NCBI GenBank assembly: GCA_026225255.1
Contig: JAMFSJ010000076.1
Span: 1-59,824 of the forward strand
DNA: 59,824 nucleotides
Source of the DNA: Methylacidimicrobium fagopyrum
Lineage (GTDB): Bacteria > Verrucomicrobiota > Verrucomicrobiia > Limisphaerales > UBA11358
Reading direction: 5' to 3'
The notes beneath the pieces were generated by a model. It was not told the DNA's origin and did not search any database. It saw only the letters and a program-made list of their open reading frames with translations. This document shows positions 42,380 to 52,327 of this stretch, piece after piece. The translations under genes were made by a program, and so were the position numbers. The stretch's first letter is position 1. Every line of letters starts with the position of its first letter.

Positions 42380-44047
42380 TTATTGTTTAATCAGACGGAA
42401 GAACATCTGGCCGGTGGCCGGATAATTGGTCTGGCTGATAAATCCGTTGGGAGAAAGATAACCCGTCGTCCAATTCGTTCCGTCCGTGGCGGGAAGGTCC
42501 TGCCAAGTGCCGTTCAAAAGATTACCCTTCGTTTGCAGGTGAACGCCCGGACGTCCGAGCCACGTGACGGAGACCTTGCCCGCCGTGGCGGTGGCCGCGG
42601 CTAGCTGACCAAAACTCGGTTCGGTCAACTGATTGCCAAACGTGTCCATCGGTAGGGTATAAGTGCCGGTCGCACTCGTGCGGATGTAACGGAAATGATC
42701 CTGATACGCCGCGGCTTCGTTGTCGTAATTCGTTTGGCCGCTATAACCGCCGAGGCTGTATTTGTAATCCATCAATACGAGACTGCCTTTGGGCACGAGA
42801 TAGCTGAATTGATAAACCTGTGAACCGACCGGCACATTTTGCATTTGGTTCAAGGCAATCGGATTCCACGCCGTCCAGCTACCACTGAGGAAATTACCGT
42901 TGATGAAAACGTAGTCGTTGGCGGGATCAAACACATGGCCGTCCGGATACGTCGTCGCATTGGTCAGGTTGATGGTGAAAATGACCGTCGTGTCCGCGGC
43001 CAGATAATCCGAAGCTTCGGTGTTGCCGAACAATACCGAGGGCAAAACCAAAACGCCATTGGACGAAAGCAGACTAAACGTCCGGTTATTGCTCAACGGT
43101 TCATAACCGCCACTGCCCGACCACGCGGGATCATTATCGGTGAACTTATATTGATATGCCGTGGCGGGCAGATTGAGAATCGTGTTCGTGGCGTAATACA
43201 AATTGGTGTTGCCGTTCAACGTCGGAAAATTTGTCAGCGCCAAAGCTCCGGCCCCGATGCCCGGCCAATTATTAAACTGGCCGCTGACGAACGCTGTGTC
43301 CACCACCGGATTGAACCGTCCCGCCAATATTTCTACGCTCATATCCACGACAAAAACCACTTGGTTCGTAACCGGGCTGGGCGCCGGATTGCCCGCGAGC
43401 CAGCGACCATGGGGCAAATCCAATTGAATCAGCACCGATTGATTCGCATTGGTCGTCGTGACGGAGGCATTGTCTGAACTGCTAAAATCGGCACCAATCT
43501 GGGCGTCGTTCCAGGTGCCGGGCGTTCTGAATTTAAAGTTGTGGGTGCCGGCCGTAGCGATGACGTAGGTAAGTGTATAAATGCCATTGCCCGCCGCAGT
43601 CATTTGCGCGGTCGGGTCGGAACTCCAATTCGGACTGGTAAAATCACCCGCAACTTCCCAAGCCATGTTGCCTGGATCGGCATAACCCACGCGGTTTTGC
43701 AGAGGCGTCCAGCCATCGGTAGAAAGGCCCGGATAAAAATAAATTGTATTGGAACCACCCGCGTCGTAGGCCATCGTCATGTTGCCTGCGGGCCAGGTAT
43801 TATTCCAAGTGCCATCAGTGACTTTCACACTTTCGTAAGCCCCGGGCGTGCCGTTGGTCACAATATAATTAAACAACGTCGGTCCGCCCGCCATCGGGTT
43901 TGTATTATTGTTCCAGCTATTGTAATCGCCCGCCAAATAGTAACTCGGCGTCTGGGCTTGAGCGGCCGTGGCGAACATCGCGGCGGCGATCGCGGGCAGC
44001 AGGAGCGTGGCGATGGGGCGGAACGGTTTTTGAATTTTAATTTTCAT
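42380..44047 (-). CDS. Secreted starch-binding, X25-like multidomain protein
   Basis: A 555-residue protein with a Sec signal (residues 1-31, [17 protein letters not shown]). It starts at ATG 44047. At least four carbohydrate-binding-like modules follow: [27 protein letters not shown] with [15 protein letters not shown] (like the pullulanase X25 domain), [12 protein letters not shown] with [12 protein letters not shown], and [18 protein letters not shown] with DYKYSLGG. Spacing of W and F resembles SusE/SusF and CBM20-48 folds. The C-terminal 60 residues form a T9SS-like or PEP-free tail with no sorting signal recognised. It precedes the pseudopilin and amylase genes on the same strand and is likely the glucan-binding component. 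Confidence 0.82.
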   Translation of the reverse strand: MKIKIQKPFRPIATLLLPAIAAAMFATAAQAQTPSYYLAGDYNSWNNNTNPMAGGPTLFNYIVTNGTPGAYESVKVTDGTWNNTWPAGNMTMAYDAGGSNTIYFYPGLSTDGWTPLQNRVGYADPGNMAWEVAGDFTSPNWSSDPTAQMTAAGNGIYTLTYVIATAGTHNFKFRTPGTWNDAQIGADFSSSDNASVTTTNANQSVLIQLDLPHGRWLAGNPAPSPVTNQVVFVVDMSVEILAGRFNPVVDTAFVSGQFNNWPGIGAGALALTNFPTLNGNTNLYYATNTILNLPATAYQYKFTDNDPAWSGSGGYEPLSNNRTFSLLSSNGVLVLPSVLFGNTEASDYLAADTTVIFTINLTNATTYPDGHVFDPANDYVFINGNFLSGSWTAWNPIALNQMQNVPVGSQVYQFSYLVPKGSLVLMDYKYSLGGYSGQTNYDNEAAAYQDHFRYIRTSATGTYTLPMDTFGNQLTEPSFGQLAAATATAGKVSVTWLGRPGVHLQTKGNLLNGTWQDLPATDGTNWTTGYLSPNGFISQTNYPATGQMFFRLIKQ

Positions 44048-44382
44048 GGCAAACGATGACACGTTGGTTGTCGGTTAAATGGGAATGTGGACTTGCTTCA
44101 GATTATCATCGCTAGCGAAACCGACTATCGCATCTTTGTGCGGGACACGGGGCGAAAAGCGGGAGCGCGGAAAAACTAGATAAATGAATTTTTTGTAAGC
44201 GATTCCGACTCCGTCGCGTCCGTTGTTTCAGCTGATCACATCTTGACGGCAACCCACGATCTGGCGCACTGGCGATGGGCGGAAAGCAACGATGATGCCA
44301 AGGAAGTCGCTCATCGTTCGCCGAAAAAACTGGCGCGAAAGCGTGACCCAAGCTACGCTCCACGCTCATTTAATTTTAATTT
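44048..44382. other. Divergent regulatory gap between the starch locus and pgk
   Basis: A 335-bp spacer with no clear gene. It must hold the promoters for both the glucan locus (leftward) and pgk-tpiA-secG (rightward). I found no confident -35/-10 pair, but the last 30 bases before pgk (TCATTTAATTTTAATTT) are AT-rich. Confidence 0.5.
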
Positions 44383-45636
44383 ATGGCAAAACTTACTGTC
44401 CGCGATCTCGATGTTAAAGGTAAACGCGTTTTCATGCGCGTGGATTACAACGTGCCGTTGGAAGAAAAAGACGGCCAGATGGTCATCACCGATAACACGC
44501 GCATCGTCGAGACGTTGCCGACGTTGAAATTGTTGATCGAAAAGGGCGCGAAAATCATTCTCGCCGCGCATCTCGGTCGTCCAAAGGGCAAGCGCGAAGC
44601 CACGATGTCGCTGCGTCCCGTCGCTTTCAAATTGCACGAATTGCTCGGCCAGCCGGTTGAATTTGCGGATGATTGCATCGGCGACCACGCGGAAAAAGTT
44701 GTGGCCTCGTTGAAAGACGGTCAGGTCGCGCTGCTGGAAAATGTCCGTTATTACAACGAAGAAGAAGCCAACGATCCGGCCTTCGCGGAAAAATTGGCGA
44801 AGCTCGCGGACGTTTATGTGAACGACGCTTTTGGCGCGGCGCATCGTGCGCACGCTTCCACCGCCGGTGTCGCCGCTATCGTCGTGAAACGCGGCGGCCA
44901 AGCGGCGGCGGGTTTGTTGATGGAACGCGAATTGAAATTTCTCGGTGACGAATTGGAAAATCCGGCGCGTCCGTTTGTCGTGATTCTCGGCGGCGCAAAA
45001 GTTTCCGATAAGATCAAAGTCATTGATCGTTTGCTCGAAAAAGCGGACACGATTTTGATCGGCGGCGCGATGGCTTACACGTTCAAATTGGCGCACGGCG
45101 TGAAGACCGGCAAATCCTTGATCGAACCCGATCACAAAGGCACGGCGCTCGCCGCGGAAGAAAAAGCAAAGAAGCTCAATGTGAATTTTCAATTGCCGAC
45201 GGACACGATCATCGCGACGCCGGTGGATTCCGGCAAGCTGAACAAAAAAGGCAAACCGGTTTACGATCTCACGAACATCCGCACTATCGTTGGTGATATT
45301 CCCGATGACGCGGAAGGTTTCAGCGTCGGCCCGGAAACGGCGGCGAATTACGCGAACATCATCAAGAGCGCAAAAACGATTTTGTGGAACGGCCCGATGG
45401 GTATGTTCGAAGACGCACGTTTTGCCGACGGCACGAATGCGGTGGCGCAAGCGGTGGTCGAAGCCACACAGAAAAATGGTGCGAAAAGCATCATCGGCGG
45501 TGGCGACAGCGTGAAGGCGTTGAACAAGGCTGGCCTCGGCGACAAGGTGACGTTTATGAGCACCGGCGGCGGCGCGAGCCTGGAATTTTTGGAGGGAGCG
45601 GTTCTGCCCGGCGTGGCAGCGTTGAGCGAGAAATAA
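44383..45636 (+). CDS. pgk: Phosphoglycerate kinase
   Basis: A 417-residue glycolytic enzyme that transfers a phosphate from 1,3-bisphosphoglycerate to ADP. Conserved stretches: KRVFMRVDYNVPLEE (substrate-binding), AAHLGRPKGKREA, VLLENVRYYNEEEAND, FGAAHRAHASTAG, VVILGGAKVSDKI, ILIGGAMAYTF, WNGPMGMFED and GGGDSVKALNKAGLG. Length is normal. It heads a compact glycolytic operon with tpiA and secG, 24 and 12 bases apart. Confidence 0.98.
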   Translation: MAKLTVRDLDVKGKRVFMRVDYNVPLEEKDGQMVITDNTRIVETLPTLKLLIEKGAKIILAAHLGRPKGKREATMSLRPVAFKLHELLGQPVEFADDCIGDHAEKVVASLKDGQVALLENVRYYNEEEANDPAFAEKLAKLADVYVNDAFGAAHRAHASTAGVAAIVVKRGGQAAAGLLMERELKFLGDELENPARPFVVILGGAKVSDKIKVIDRLLEKADTILIGGAMAYTFKLAHGVKTGKSLIEPDHKGTALAAEEKAKKLNVNFQLPTDTIIATPVDSGKLNKKGKPVYDLTNIRTIVGDIPDDAEGFSVGPETAANYANIIKSAKTILWNGPMGMFEDARFADGTNAVAQAVVEATQKNGAKSIIGGGDSVKALNKAGLGDKVTFMSTGGGASLEFLEGAVLPGVAALSEK

Positions 45637-45660
45637 TTTTAATTAGAAAGAAATTTTCAG

Positions 45661-46428
45661 ATGAATAAAGAACGTAAGTTGATCATTGCCGGTAATTGGA
45701 AGATGAATAAAACCGTCGCGGAGTCGTTGGCTCTGGTTGACGATTTGAACCGCGATCTCGCGGCCGTGAAGGAAGTGGACATCGTCGTGTGTCCGCCGTT
45801 CACCGCCTTGGAATCCGTTTCCAAAGCCATTCTTGAATCCAAGAATATCAAGCTCGGCGCGCAGAACATGAGCGAAAATAATTTCGGCGCTTACACCGGC
45901 GAAATTTGCGCGGGTATGTTGAAGGAATTTTCCGTGCGCTACGTTATTCTCGGCCACAGCGAACGCCGTCAGTATCAAAAAGAAACGGACGCGCTCATCG
46001 CCAAAAAAGCGTTGGCGGTTCACGGTGCGGCGTTAAAGCCGATCGTTTGCGTCGGCGAAACCTTGGCGGAACGCGAAGGTAATCTGACCGAAAAAGTTTT
46101 GGACACGCAAGTGCGCGGCAGCCTCGCCGGTTTGAGCAAAGAGCAAGCCGTGGAAACGGTCATCGCTTACGAACCCGTTTGGGCCATCGGCACCGGCAAA
46201 ACGGCGACGACGCAACAAGCGCAAGACGCGCACGCGTTCATTCGTGGCTTGTTGGTGCAAATTTTTGACGCGCCGACGGCTAAGAAAATGCGCATTCAAT
46301 ATGGCGGCAGCGTCAAACCGGCGAACGCCAAAGAATTAATGAGCCAGCCCGACGTGGACGGTGCGCTCGTGGGCGGCGCTTCGCTCGAAGCAAGAAGTTT
46401 TGCTGACATCATCAAAAATTCCATATAA
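45661..46428 (+). CDS. tpiA: Triosephosphate isomerase
   Basis: A 255-residue TIM-barrel enzyme interconverting DHAP and glyceraldehyde-3-phosphate. The N-terminal IIAGNWKMNKT (Lys) and YVILGHSERRQ (catalytic His), the catalytic Glu in VIAYEPVWAIGTGKTA, and the phosphate loop IQYGGSVKPANAKELM are all conserved. It is co-transcribed with pgk and secG. Confidence 0.98.
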   Translation: MNKERKLIIAGNWKMNKTVAESLALVDDLNRDLAAVKEVDIVVCPPFTALESVSKAILESKNIKLGAQNMSENNFGAYTGEICAGMLKEFSVRYVILGHSERRQYQKETDALIAKKALAVHGAALKPIVCVGETLAEREGNLTEKVLDTQVRGSLAGLSKEQAVETVIAYEPVWAIGTGKTATTQQAQDAHAFIRGLLVQIFDAPTAKKMRIQYGGSVKPANAKELMSQPDVDGALVGGASLEARSFADIIKNSI

Positions 46429-46440
46429 CATCTTATCTTT

Positions 46441-46845
46441 ATGAGTTTTATTGCTGGTATTATAACCGTTATTTTATTGCTGAACTCGCTGTTGCTGGTT
46501 CTGCTGGTGCTCGTGCAGTTGCCGAAAAAAGACGCGGGCGCTGGGCTCGCGTTCGGTGGCGGCACGGCGGACGCGCTTTTCGGCGCGGGCTCTGGTAATG
46601 CGCTGACGAAGATCACCAAGTGGGGCGCGGTCTCTTTCATGGTGATTGCGTTTGGGCTGGGTTGTTTGCAAACCAGCTTGCATAACTCCGCGGGCAACGC
46701 GGCGACGTTCTTGAAAGACGTTGACCAGAAGCAAATCCAAGGCTCGATGGCCCAACCGGCAGCAACGCCGGCCGCCTCCACGACGCCGATTCTGAAAGCG
46801 AATCCGGCACCTGCAGCGGCTCCGACCACCAACGCGGCCAAGTAA
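46441..46845 (+). CDS. secG: Preprotein translocase subunit SecG
   Basis: A 134-residue SecYEG subunit with two transmembrane helices (about 4-24 and 58-76) and the conserved glycine-rich turn KKDAGAGLAFGGGTADALFG between them. A Pro/Ala-rich tail (AQPAATPAASTTPILKANPAP) extends about 55 residues beyond the second helix, longer than the usual 75-110-residue form. The tpiA-secG arrangement is common in bacteria. It begins 12 bases after tpiA. Confidence 0.92.
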   Translation: MSFIAGIITVILLLNSLLLVLLVLVQLPKKDAGAGLAFGGGTADALFGAGSGNALTKITKWGAVSFMVIAFGLGCLQTSLHNSAGNAATFLKDVDQKQIQGSMAQPAATPAASTTPILKANPAPAAAPTTNAAK

Positions 46846-46860
46846 TTAGCGAACGAGAAC

Positions 46861-48498
46861 ATGTCTTTTTCTGGACGCGCCCGCCGATTGATTCAGCGGG
46901 CGCGTCCTCTTTTTTTGCTGGCCCTCTGCGCGTTCGTTTTCGGTTGTTCGCGGCACGAGCCGCCCGCTGATTTGACGATTCTCAATACGGCGGAACCCGA
47001 ATCACTCGATCCGCAGATCATCGTCGCGCTGACCGATATGCGCGTGGTGCAGGCTTTGTTTGAAGGGTTGACGCGACTGGAACCGACCAATTCTTTTGCC
47101 GTTCCCGGCCTGGCGGAAAAGTGGGAGATTTCACCCGACGGAAAAATCTACACCTTTCATTTGCGCCCAAATCTGGTTTGGTCCACGGGCGAACCGATCA
47201 CGGCGGACGATGTTGTTTATTCCTGGCGACGGGCGCTCGATCCCAAGACCGCTTCCGATTACGCCGGACAATTATATCCCGTCAAAAACGCAGAAGCTTT
47301 TAATACCAGTAAAATTACGGACCCTTCGCTGATCGGCGTGCAAGCCTTGGATGAAAATACCGTGCGCGTAGAACTCAATTCACCCACCGCATTCTTTCTC
47401 GACCTTTGCGCGTTTCCTACGCTTTACGTCGTGCCGCGCCATCAGATTGAAAAATACGGCGACCATTGGCTCACGCATCAACCGTTGCCGAGTGACGGCG
47501 CGTTTGAACTTGGAAGCTGGCGGGTCAACGACAAAATCCGCCTGGTGAAAAATCCGCGTTATTGGGACGCGACCAACACGCAGGCGAACATCATTGATCT
47601 GTTGCCCATCGGTTCGCCCAGCACGGCGCTCAACCTTTTTGAAAGTGGTCAGGTCGACGTCATTTTGGACAAGGCACTCATTCCCGCCGAACTGTTGGAT
47701 GTGCTGTCGCTGCGCCCGGAATTTCATCGGAACAGCAATCTTGGCACCTACTTCATCCGCTTCAACACCACGCGCAAACCGTTCGATGACCCGCGCGTGC
47801 GCCAAGCCCTCGCGCTGGTGATCGACAAGGAACGCATCGTCAAAAAAATCTCGCGCGCCGGCGAAGTGGTCACGTCCAGCCTCGTTCCGCCCGGCACGAA
47901 AAATTACACCCCGCCCGAAGGTCTGGGTTACAACATTGAATTCGCGCGCAAATTGCTGGCCGAAGCCGGTTATCCGGGCGGCAAGGGCTTTCCGCATTTT
48001 GAATATCTGTTCAGCGGCGGCGCGAGCGGCGGGGGTGAGCTGCATGAAGCCATCGCGGTCGAATTGCAGCAAATGTGGCGCGACGCGCTCGGCATTCACA
48101 TGGATTTGCGACAAGTCGAAACGCAGGTTTTTTGGGGCACGCAGCAGCGGATAGATTTTGATCTCAGCCGTTCCTCTTGGTATGGCGATTACAACGATGC
48201 AAATACTTTTCTGGGCATGTTTGTCACCGGTAACGGCAACAACGAAACCGGCTGGAGCAATCCGCAATATGACAAGCTGGTTGCCGACGCGAATAACACC
48301 GTGGATCTGCAGCAACGTGAAAAATTATTTCAACAAGCGGAAAAGATTTTGTTGTGCGACGGAACGCCCATTGTTCCGCTTTATGTTTACGTCGGCATCA
48401 ATTATTACGACCCCAACAAGATAACGGGGATTTGGCCGAACATCTTGGATAATCATCCTCTGCGCAGCATCCGGAAAATAAATAAAGTCCTTCAATAA
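46861..48498 (+). CDS. Oligopeptide ABC transporter substrate-binding lipoprotein
   Basis: A 545-residue SBP_bac_5 family protein with a lipoprotein signal (lipobox AFVFGC at about residue 29). Landmarks: LTILNTAEPESLDPQIIVAL, GLAEKWEISPDGKIYTFHLR, ADDVVYSWRRALDPKTASDYA, RQALALVIDKERIVKKIS and DANTFLGMFVTGNGNNETGW. It binds peptides or related ligands outside the membrane and hands them to a permease. The permease and ATPase genes are not in the window. It follows secG by 15 bases. Confidence 0.9.
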   Translation: MSFSGRARRLIQRARPLFLLALCAFVFGCSRHEPPADLTILNTAEPESLDPQIIVALTDMRVVQALFEGLTRLEPTNSFAVPGLAEKWEISPDGKIYTFHLRPNLVWSTGEPITADDVVYSWRRALDPKTASDYAGQLYPVKNAEAFNTSKITDPSLIGVQALDENTVRVELNSPTAFFLDLCAFPTLYVVPRHQIEKYGDHWLTHQPLPSDGAFELGSWRVNDKIRLVKNPRYWDATNTQANIIDLLPIGSPSTALNLFESGQVDVILDKALIPAELLDVLSLRPEFHRNSNLGTYFIRFNTTRKPFDDPRVRQALALVIDKERIVKKISRAGEVVTSSLVPPGTKNYTPPEGLGYNIEFARKLLAEAGYPGGKGFPHFEYLFSGGASGGGELHEAIAVELQQMWRDALGIHMDLRQVETQVFWGTQQRIDFDLSRSSWYGDYNDANTFLGMFVTGNGNNETGWSNPQYDKLVADANNTVDLQQREKLFQQAEKILLCDGTPIVPLYVYVGINYYDPNKITGIWPNILDNHPLRSIRKINKVLQ

Positions 48499-48555
48499 AA
48501 ACTTTATTTTCTGGAAAGTGAGGTTCTTTTGCGGCATCTTGCCGGTTCAAATTTT

Positions 48556-49845
48556 ATGGACGTAAAACTTCCCAAATTGGGTGAAGGCGCTGATTCCGGC
48601 GTCGTAGTGAACATTCTGGTCAAAGAAGGCGATACCATCGCCAAAGATCAGACCGTATTGGAGCTGGAAAACGAAAAGGCGGTGGCCTCGATTCCGTCCA
48701 CGGCGGCGGGCGTTGTCACCAAAATTTTCGTGAAATCCGGCGACCGTGTCACGGTCGGCCAACGTATTTTATCCGTGGAAGGCGCGGGCGCTCCGGCAGC
48801 TCCAACCGCCGCGGCGGCTCCGGCTCCCAAACCAGCCGTCAAAAAAGCGGCGCCCAAAGCGGTGCCGGTGGCTGAAGAATCTGACGAAGAGCCGATCACG
48901 GAATCGGCCGATGAAATCGTGAATGAAAACCCGGTCGCCTCGCCCTCCGTGCGTCAGGCCGCGCGGGAATTCGGTATTGATCTTCATAAAATTGCCGGTG
49001 ACGAATCGGGTCGTGTCACGGGCGAAGATGTTAAAAATTATATCGCGCGTTTGATTCGGGCGGCGGCCCGGCCGGCGGCCAAAAGTGTTGCGGGCGCGGC
49101 TCCGGCCAAACCGGTCGCGGAATCGATTGATTTCTCGCAGTGGGGCGCGATCACCAAAAAGCCGGTCACGCCGTTGCGCAAAGTCATCGCGCGCCGCATG
49201 TCGGAAAGCTGGAATTCCGTCGCGCGCGTCACGCAATTTGACGACATTGATTTCACGAAGCTCGGCGAGTTGCGCAAGAAATTTGCCGCGGCTTACGAAG
49301 CCAAGGGCGTTAAGCTCACGCTTACGCCGTTCGTGCTCAAAGCCGTCGCCGAAACGTTGAAGAAATATCCGATCTTCAATTCGAGCCTCGATGAAGCTGC
49401 GAACGAGATCATTCTCAAAGAATATATCCACCTCGGCATTGCGGTGGATACGGATCAGGGTTTGATGGTGCCGGTCATCCGCGACGTGGATAAAAAATCC
49501 CTGCTCGAGCTGGCGAAGGAATTGGAATTGCTCGCCGCAAAAGCGCGCGATCGCAAAATCACCGCCGACGAAATGAAGGGCGGCACGTTCACGATCTCCA
49601 ATCAAGGAGCGATCGGCGGCGGCCATTTCACGCCGATCATCAATCTGCCGGAAGTGGCGATTCTCGGTCTCGGCCGCGGCGCCTTGAAACCGGTTGTGCG
49701 CGAGGGTAAGGTGGAAGTCCGCCTGCTGACGCCGGTGGCGTTGAGTTATGATCATCGCGTGATCGACGGCGGCAGCGCCGCGCGGTTCACGGTGGATTTG
49801 TTGAAGGCGTTTGAAAATTTCGACGAAGCGGTAGTAAAGATTTAA
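48556..49845 (+). CDS. 2-oxoacid dehydrogenase E2 (dihydrolipoamide acyltransferase)
   Basis: A 429-residue acyltransferase from ATG 48556, the core of a pyruvate or branched-chain type complex. An N-terminal lipoyl domain (K41 in LENEKAVASIPS) is followed by an Ala/Pro-rich linker, a peripheral-subunit-binding domain (about 140-175, SVRQAAREFGIDLHKIAG) and the catalytic domain with the active-site SYDHRVIDGG (His and Asp). One lipoyl domain only. The E3 gene follows by six bases; the E1 genes are not in the window, so substrate class is uncertain. Confidence 0.93.
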   Translation: MDVKLPKLGEGADSGVVVNILVKEGDTIAKDQTVLELENEKAVASIPSTAAGVVTKIFVKSGDRVTVGQRILSVEGAGAPAAPTAAAAPAPKPAVKKAAPKAVPVAEESDEEPITESADEIVNENPVASPSVRQAAREFGIDLHKIAGDESGRVTGEDVKNYIARLIRAAARPAAKSVAGAAPAKPVAESIDFSQWGAITKKPVTPLRKVIARRMSESWNSVARVTQFDDIDFTKLGELRKKFAAAYEAKGVKLTLTPFVLKAVAETLKKYPIFNSSLDEAANEIILKEYIHLGIAVDTDQGLMVPVIRDVDKKSLLELAKELELLAAKARDRKITADEMKGGTFTISNQGAIGGGHFTPIINLPEVAILGLGRGALKPVVREGKVEVRLLTPVALSYDHRVIDGGSAARFTVDLLKAFENFDEAVVKI

Positions 49846-49851
49846 TTTTGT

Positions 49852-51267
49852 ATGGATCCAATCAAAACAGAAGTAGTAGTCGTTGGCGCCGGACCTGGGG
49901 GTTACGCGGCGGCCTTTTACGCGGCGGATTTGGGCAAGAAAGTTGTCCTCATTGAACGCGATAAAAAACTCGGTGGCGTGTGCTTGAACCGTGGTTGTAT
50001 TCCGTCGAAGGCATTGCTTTACGCGACGCATCAGATTGTCAATTCGCGTGAATCCGCCAATCGCGGCATCACCTTTGCGGAACCGACCGTGGACTTGGCC
50101 AAGCTGCGCACGTGGAAAGAAGGCATCCTCGCCAAATTGAGCGGCGGCGTGGCCACGCTCGCCAAAATGCGCGGCGTGACGGTCATCGCCGGTCGCGGTT
50201 ATTTTGAAGGCTCGAACAAATTGCGCGTCGAGACCGAGAACGGTCAGCAATTCGTGGAATACGAAACGGCGATTCTCGCGGTCGGTTCCTTGCCCGCGAT
50301 GCCCAAGGCGTTTGACCTCGGCAATCCGCGCGTGATGACCAGCACCGAAGCGCTTGAGATCGAAGACATTCCCGAAAACCTGCTCGTCGTCGGCGGCGGT
50401 TATATCGGCATGGAAATGAGCACGGTTTACGCCGCGCTCGGCAGCAAGATCACGTTGGTCGAGGCGATGGATTCTATTCTCGCCGGGGCTGATGCCGATC
50501 TCGCCCGTCCGGTCGTCGCGCACGCGAAGAAGATGTTCAAGGAGATCCGCCTCAAGGCCAAGGTCACGAAAATGGCTACGGTCGGTAAGCAGATCAAAGT
50601 TGAATCTGAATATAACGGCGAAAAACTCACTGAGCTTTACGATCGCGTTTTGGTGTCCGTCGGTCGCGTGGCGAACAGCAAAGATCTCGGCCTCGAGAAC
50701 ACGAAAGTGGAACTCGATGATCGCGGTTTCGTTAAAGTGAACGCGCAGATGCAGACGAGCGATCCGAGCATTTACGCCATCGGCGACATCGCGGGCGGCA
50801 TTTTGCTCGCGCACAAAGCGCACAAAGAAGCGCGCATCGCCGTGGAAGTCATCACCGGCGCGAACAGCACGTTCGACAGCGTGACCCCGGCAGTCGTCTT
50901 CACCGATCCCGAACTCGCGTGGTGCGGTTTGACCGAAATCGAAGCCAAGGAAAAAGGCGTTGCCTATGAAGTGACGAAATTTCCATGGTCCGCTTCCGGT
51001 CGCGCGTTGACGTTCGATCGCACGGACGGCTTGACGAAAATTTTGGTCGCGCCGGAAACCGGTCGCGTGCTCGGTGTCGGCATCTGCGGCGCTGGTGCTG
51101 GCGAATTGATCGCCGAAGCCGTGCTCGCCATGGAAATGGGCGCGACGGTGGACGACATCGCGCTGACGATCCACCCGCATCCGACCTTGTCCGAAACGTT
51201 AATGGAAGGTGCGGACGCTTATCACGGCCACGCCACGCATATCTTCACCAAGAAGAAAGCGGCGTAA
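49852..51267 (+). CDS. lpdA: Dihydrolipoyl dehydrogenase (E3)
   Basis: A 471-residue flavoprotein that reoxidises the lipoyl arm of 2-oxoacid dehydrogenase and glycine cleavage complexes. FAD motif VVVGAGPGGYAAAFYAADLG (about 9-28), redox-active disulfide GGVCLNRGCIPSK (C44, C49), NAD motif LLVVGGGYIGMEMS, and the His-Glu base pair in LTIHPHPTLSET. Full length. It follows the E2 gene by six bases, so the two share a transcript. A strong terminator ends the unit. Confidence 0.97.
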   Translation: MDPIKTEVVVVGAGPGGYAAAFYAADLGKKVVLIERDKKLGGVCLNRGCIPSKALLYATHQIVNSRESANRGITFAEPTVDLAKLRTWKEGILAKLSGGVATLAKMRGVTVIAGRGYFEGSNKLRVETENGQQFVEYETAILAVGSLPAMPKAFDLGNPRVMTSTEALEIEDIPENLLVVGGGYIGMEMSTVYAALGSKITLVEAMDSILAGADADLARPVVAHAKKMFKEIRLKAKVTKMATVGKQIKVESEYNGEKLTELYDRVLVSVGRVANSKDLGLENTKVELDDRGFVKVNAQMQTSDPSIYAIGDIAGGILLAHKAHKEARIAVEVITGANSTFDSVTPAVVFTDPELAWCGLTEIEAKEKGVAYEVTKFPWSASGRALTFDRTDGLTKILVAPETGRVLGVGICGAGAGELIAEAVLAMEMGATVDDIALTIHPHPTLSETLMEGADAYHGHATHIFTKKKAA

Positions 51268-51290
51268 GTCGTAGTTCATTTAGCAACAAA

Positions 51291-51325
51291 AACGGCGTGG
51301 TGCAAACCACGCCGTTTTTTGTTTT
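51291..51325 (+). terminator. Intrinsic terminator after lpdA
   Basis: Perfect 10-bp stem AACGGCGTGG / CCACGCCGTT with a 6-nt TGCAAA loop, flanked by A-run and T-run, so it may work in both directions. It ends the E2-E3 unit. Confidence 0.9.
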
Positions 51326-51397
51326 TGGTGCGGAGCGCGGCCAGCTTAGTCCGCGCGTTGGGAAATGGAAGAATGCGCCTAAAGAAACATCCCTTAG

Positions 51398-52327
51398 CTA
51401 CCCCGCCTTCGTCCCTTGCGTTGCCGCCACGAGTTGTCCCAGCAAACTTGAATTGCGCGGCACGAGCGTGATCGTCGCCTGGCCATCAATGATGTTTTGC
51501 GTCTCCAACGCTTGGAATAAGGCGCGGGAAATTTCCGGGTCTTGCGAAATTTTTTGCAACGCCATGCCGACGATCTGCGGACGCATCGCGGCGGCTTTGG
51601 CAAACTCGATCGCCGCCTGTTGTTCCGCCGTGCTCGCGATGATGTTCACTTGATTCGTGCCATCCTGCTTGATGGCCGATGTCACCTGCCGCAAACGGTT
51701 CACCACTTTTTCCTCAATCTGTTTGATCATGCCTTCGTCGCGGAAATGCACTTTGCGGATGTAAGTCGAGCCGAGGCTGTAACCCCATTCAGCCGATTGC
51801 GGCGAGACTTCGGTGCGCACGGTCTGGCTCATCGGATGACGATTTTCCAACATGTCCGCCAGCTTCAAATTGCTTAGGCAACGCACGGTGGAATTGCCCA
51901 CATTCGCCGCGAGCGAACCGCGCGGGTCGGCGTTTTTGAAGAGATACGCGACCGGATCGCTGATGACCATTTCATACCAAATGCCGATGCCCATCGGCGC
52001 GCCTTCCTCGGAATTCACCGGCGTGCTGCGCAGATATTCCTGATCCAACCGCAGATCGAGCGTGTAACATTTGCCGAGAAAACTGATCAACGGTGCGCGA
52101 ATCCCGATCTTGAAAATCAGGAAATGCAATCCCGGTTGATCAATCACCGTGATGACTTTGCCGAACAGCATATACACTTTGCACTGCCGTTCTTCGACAA
52201 TGGTGTAAAGGCCGAACAACCGCGCGATGCCGAATAAAATCGGCAATAAAATGAACATGCCGAAGAACGTGACGATTGCGGCGATAAAGAAATGACCGAC
52301 CGGTGTATTCAGCGGGTTATCATTCAT
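51398..52327 (-). CDS. SPFH/Band-7 membrane protein B (HflC-like)
   Basis: A 309-residue protein starting at ATG 52327, which overlaps the end of its upstream partner by eight bases. An N-terminal hairpin of transmembrane helices (about residues 13-40) precedes an SPFH domain (GLYTIVEERQCKVYMLFGKV, LDLRLDQEYLRSTPVNSE) and a helical C-terminal part (STAEQQAAIEFAKAAAMRP). The family scaffolds membrane microdomains and modulates FtsH in HflK/HflC. Whether this pair acts with FtsH (36348) is inference. Confidence 0.85.
   Translation of the reverse strand: MNDNPLNTPVGHFFIAAIVTFFGMFILLPILFGIARLFGLYTIVEERQCKVYMLFGKVITVIDQPGLHFLIFKIGIRAPLISFLGKCYTLDLRLDQEYLRSTPVNSEEGAPMGIGIWYEMVISDPVAYLFKNADPRGSLAANVGNSTVRCLSNLKLADMLENRHPMSQTVRTEVSPQSAEWGYSLGSTYIRKVHFRDEGMIKQIEEKVVNRLRQVTSAIKQDGTNQVNIIASTAEQQAAIEFAKAAAMRPQIVGMALQKISQDPEISRALFQALETQNIIDGQATITLVPRNSSLLGQLVAATQGTKAG

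Noticed and set aside
44353..45450. A long minus-strand open frame opposite pgk
   Set aside because: It is the complement of a highly conserved glycolytic gene; no motif.
48769..51180. An 803-residue open frame on the minus strand across E2 and lpdA
   Set aside because: It is antisense to two clear enzymes and rich in Arg, His, Asp and Phe, as expected from the complement of GC-biased codons. No family motif is visible.
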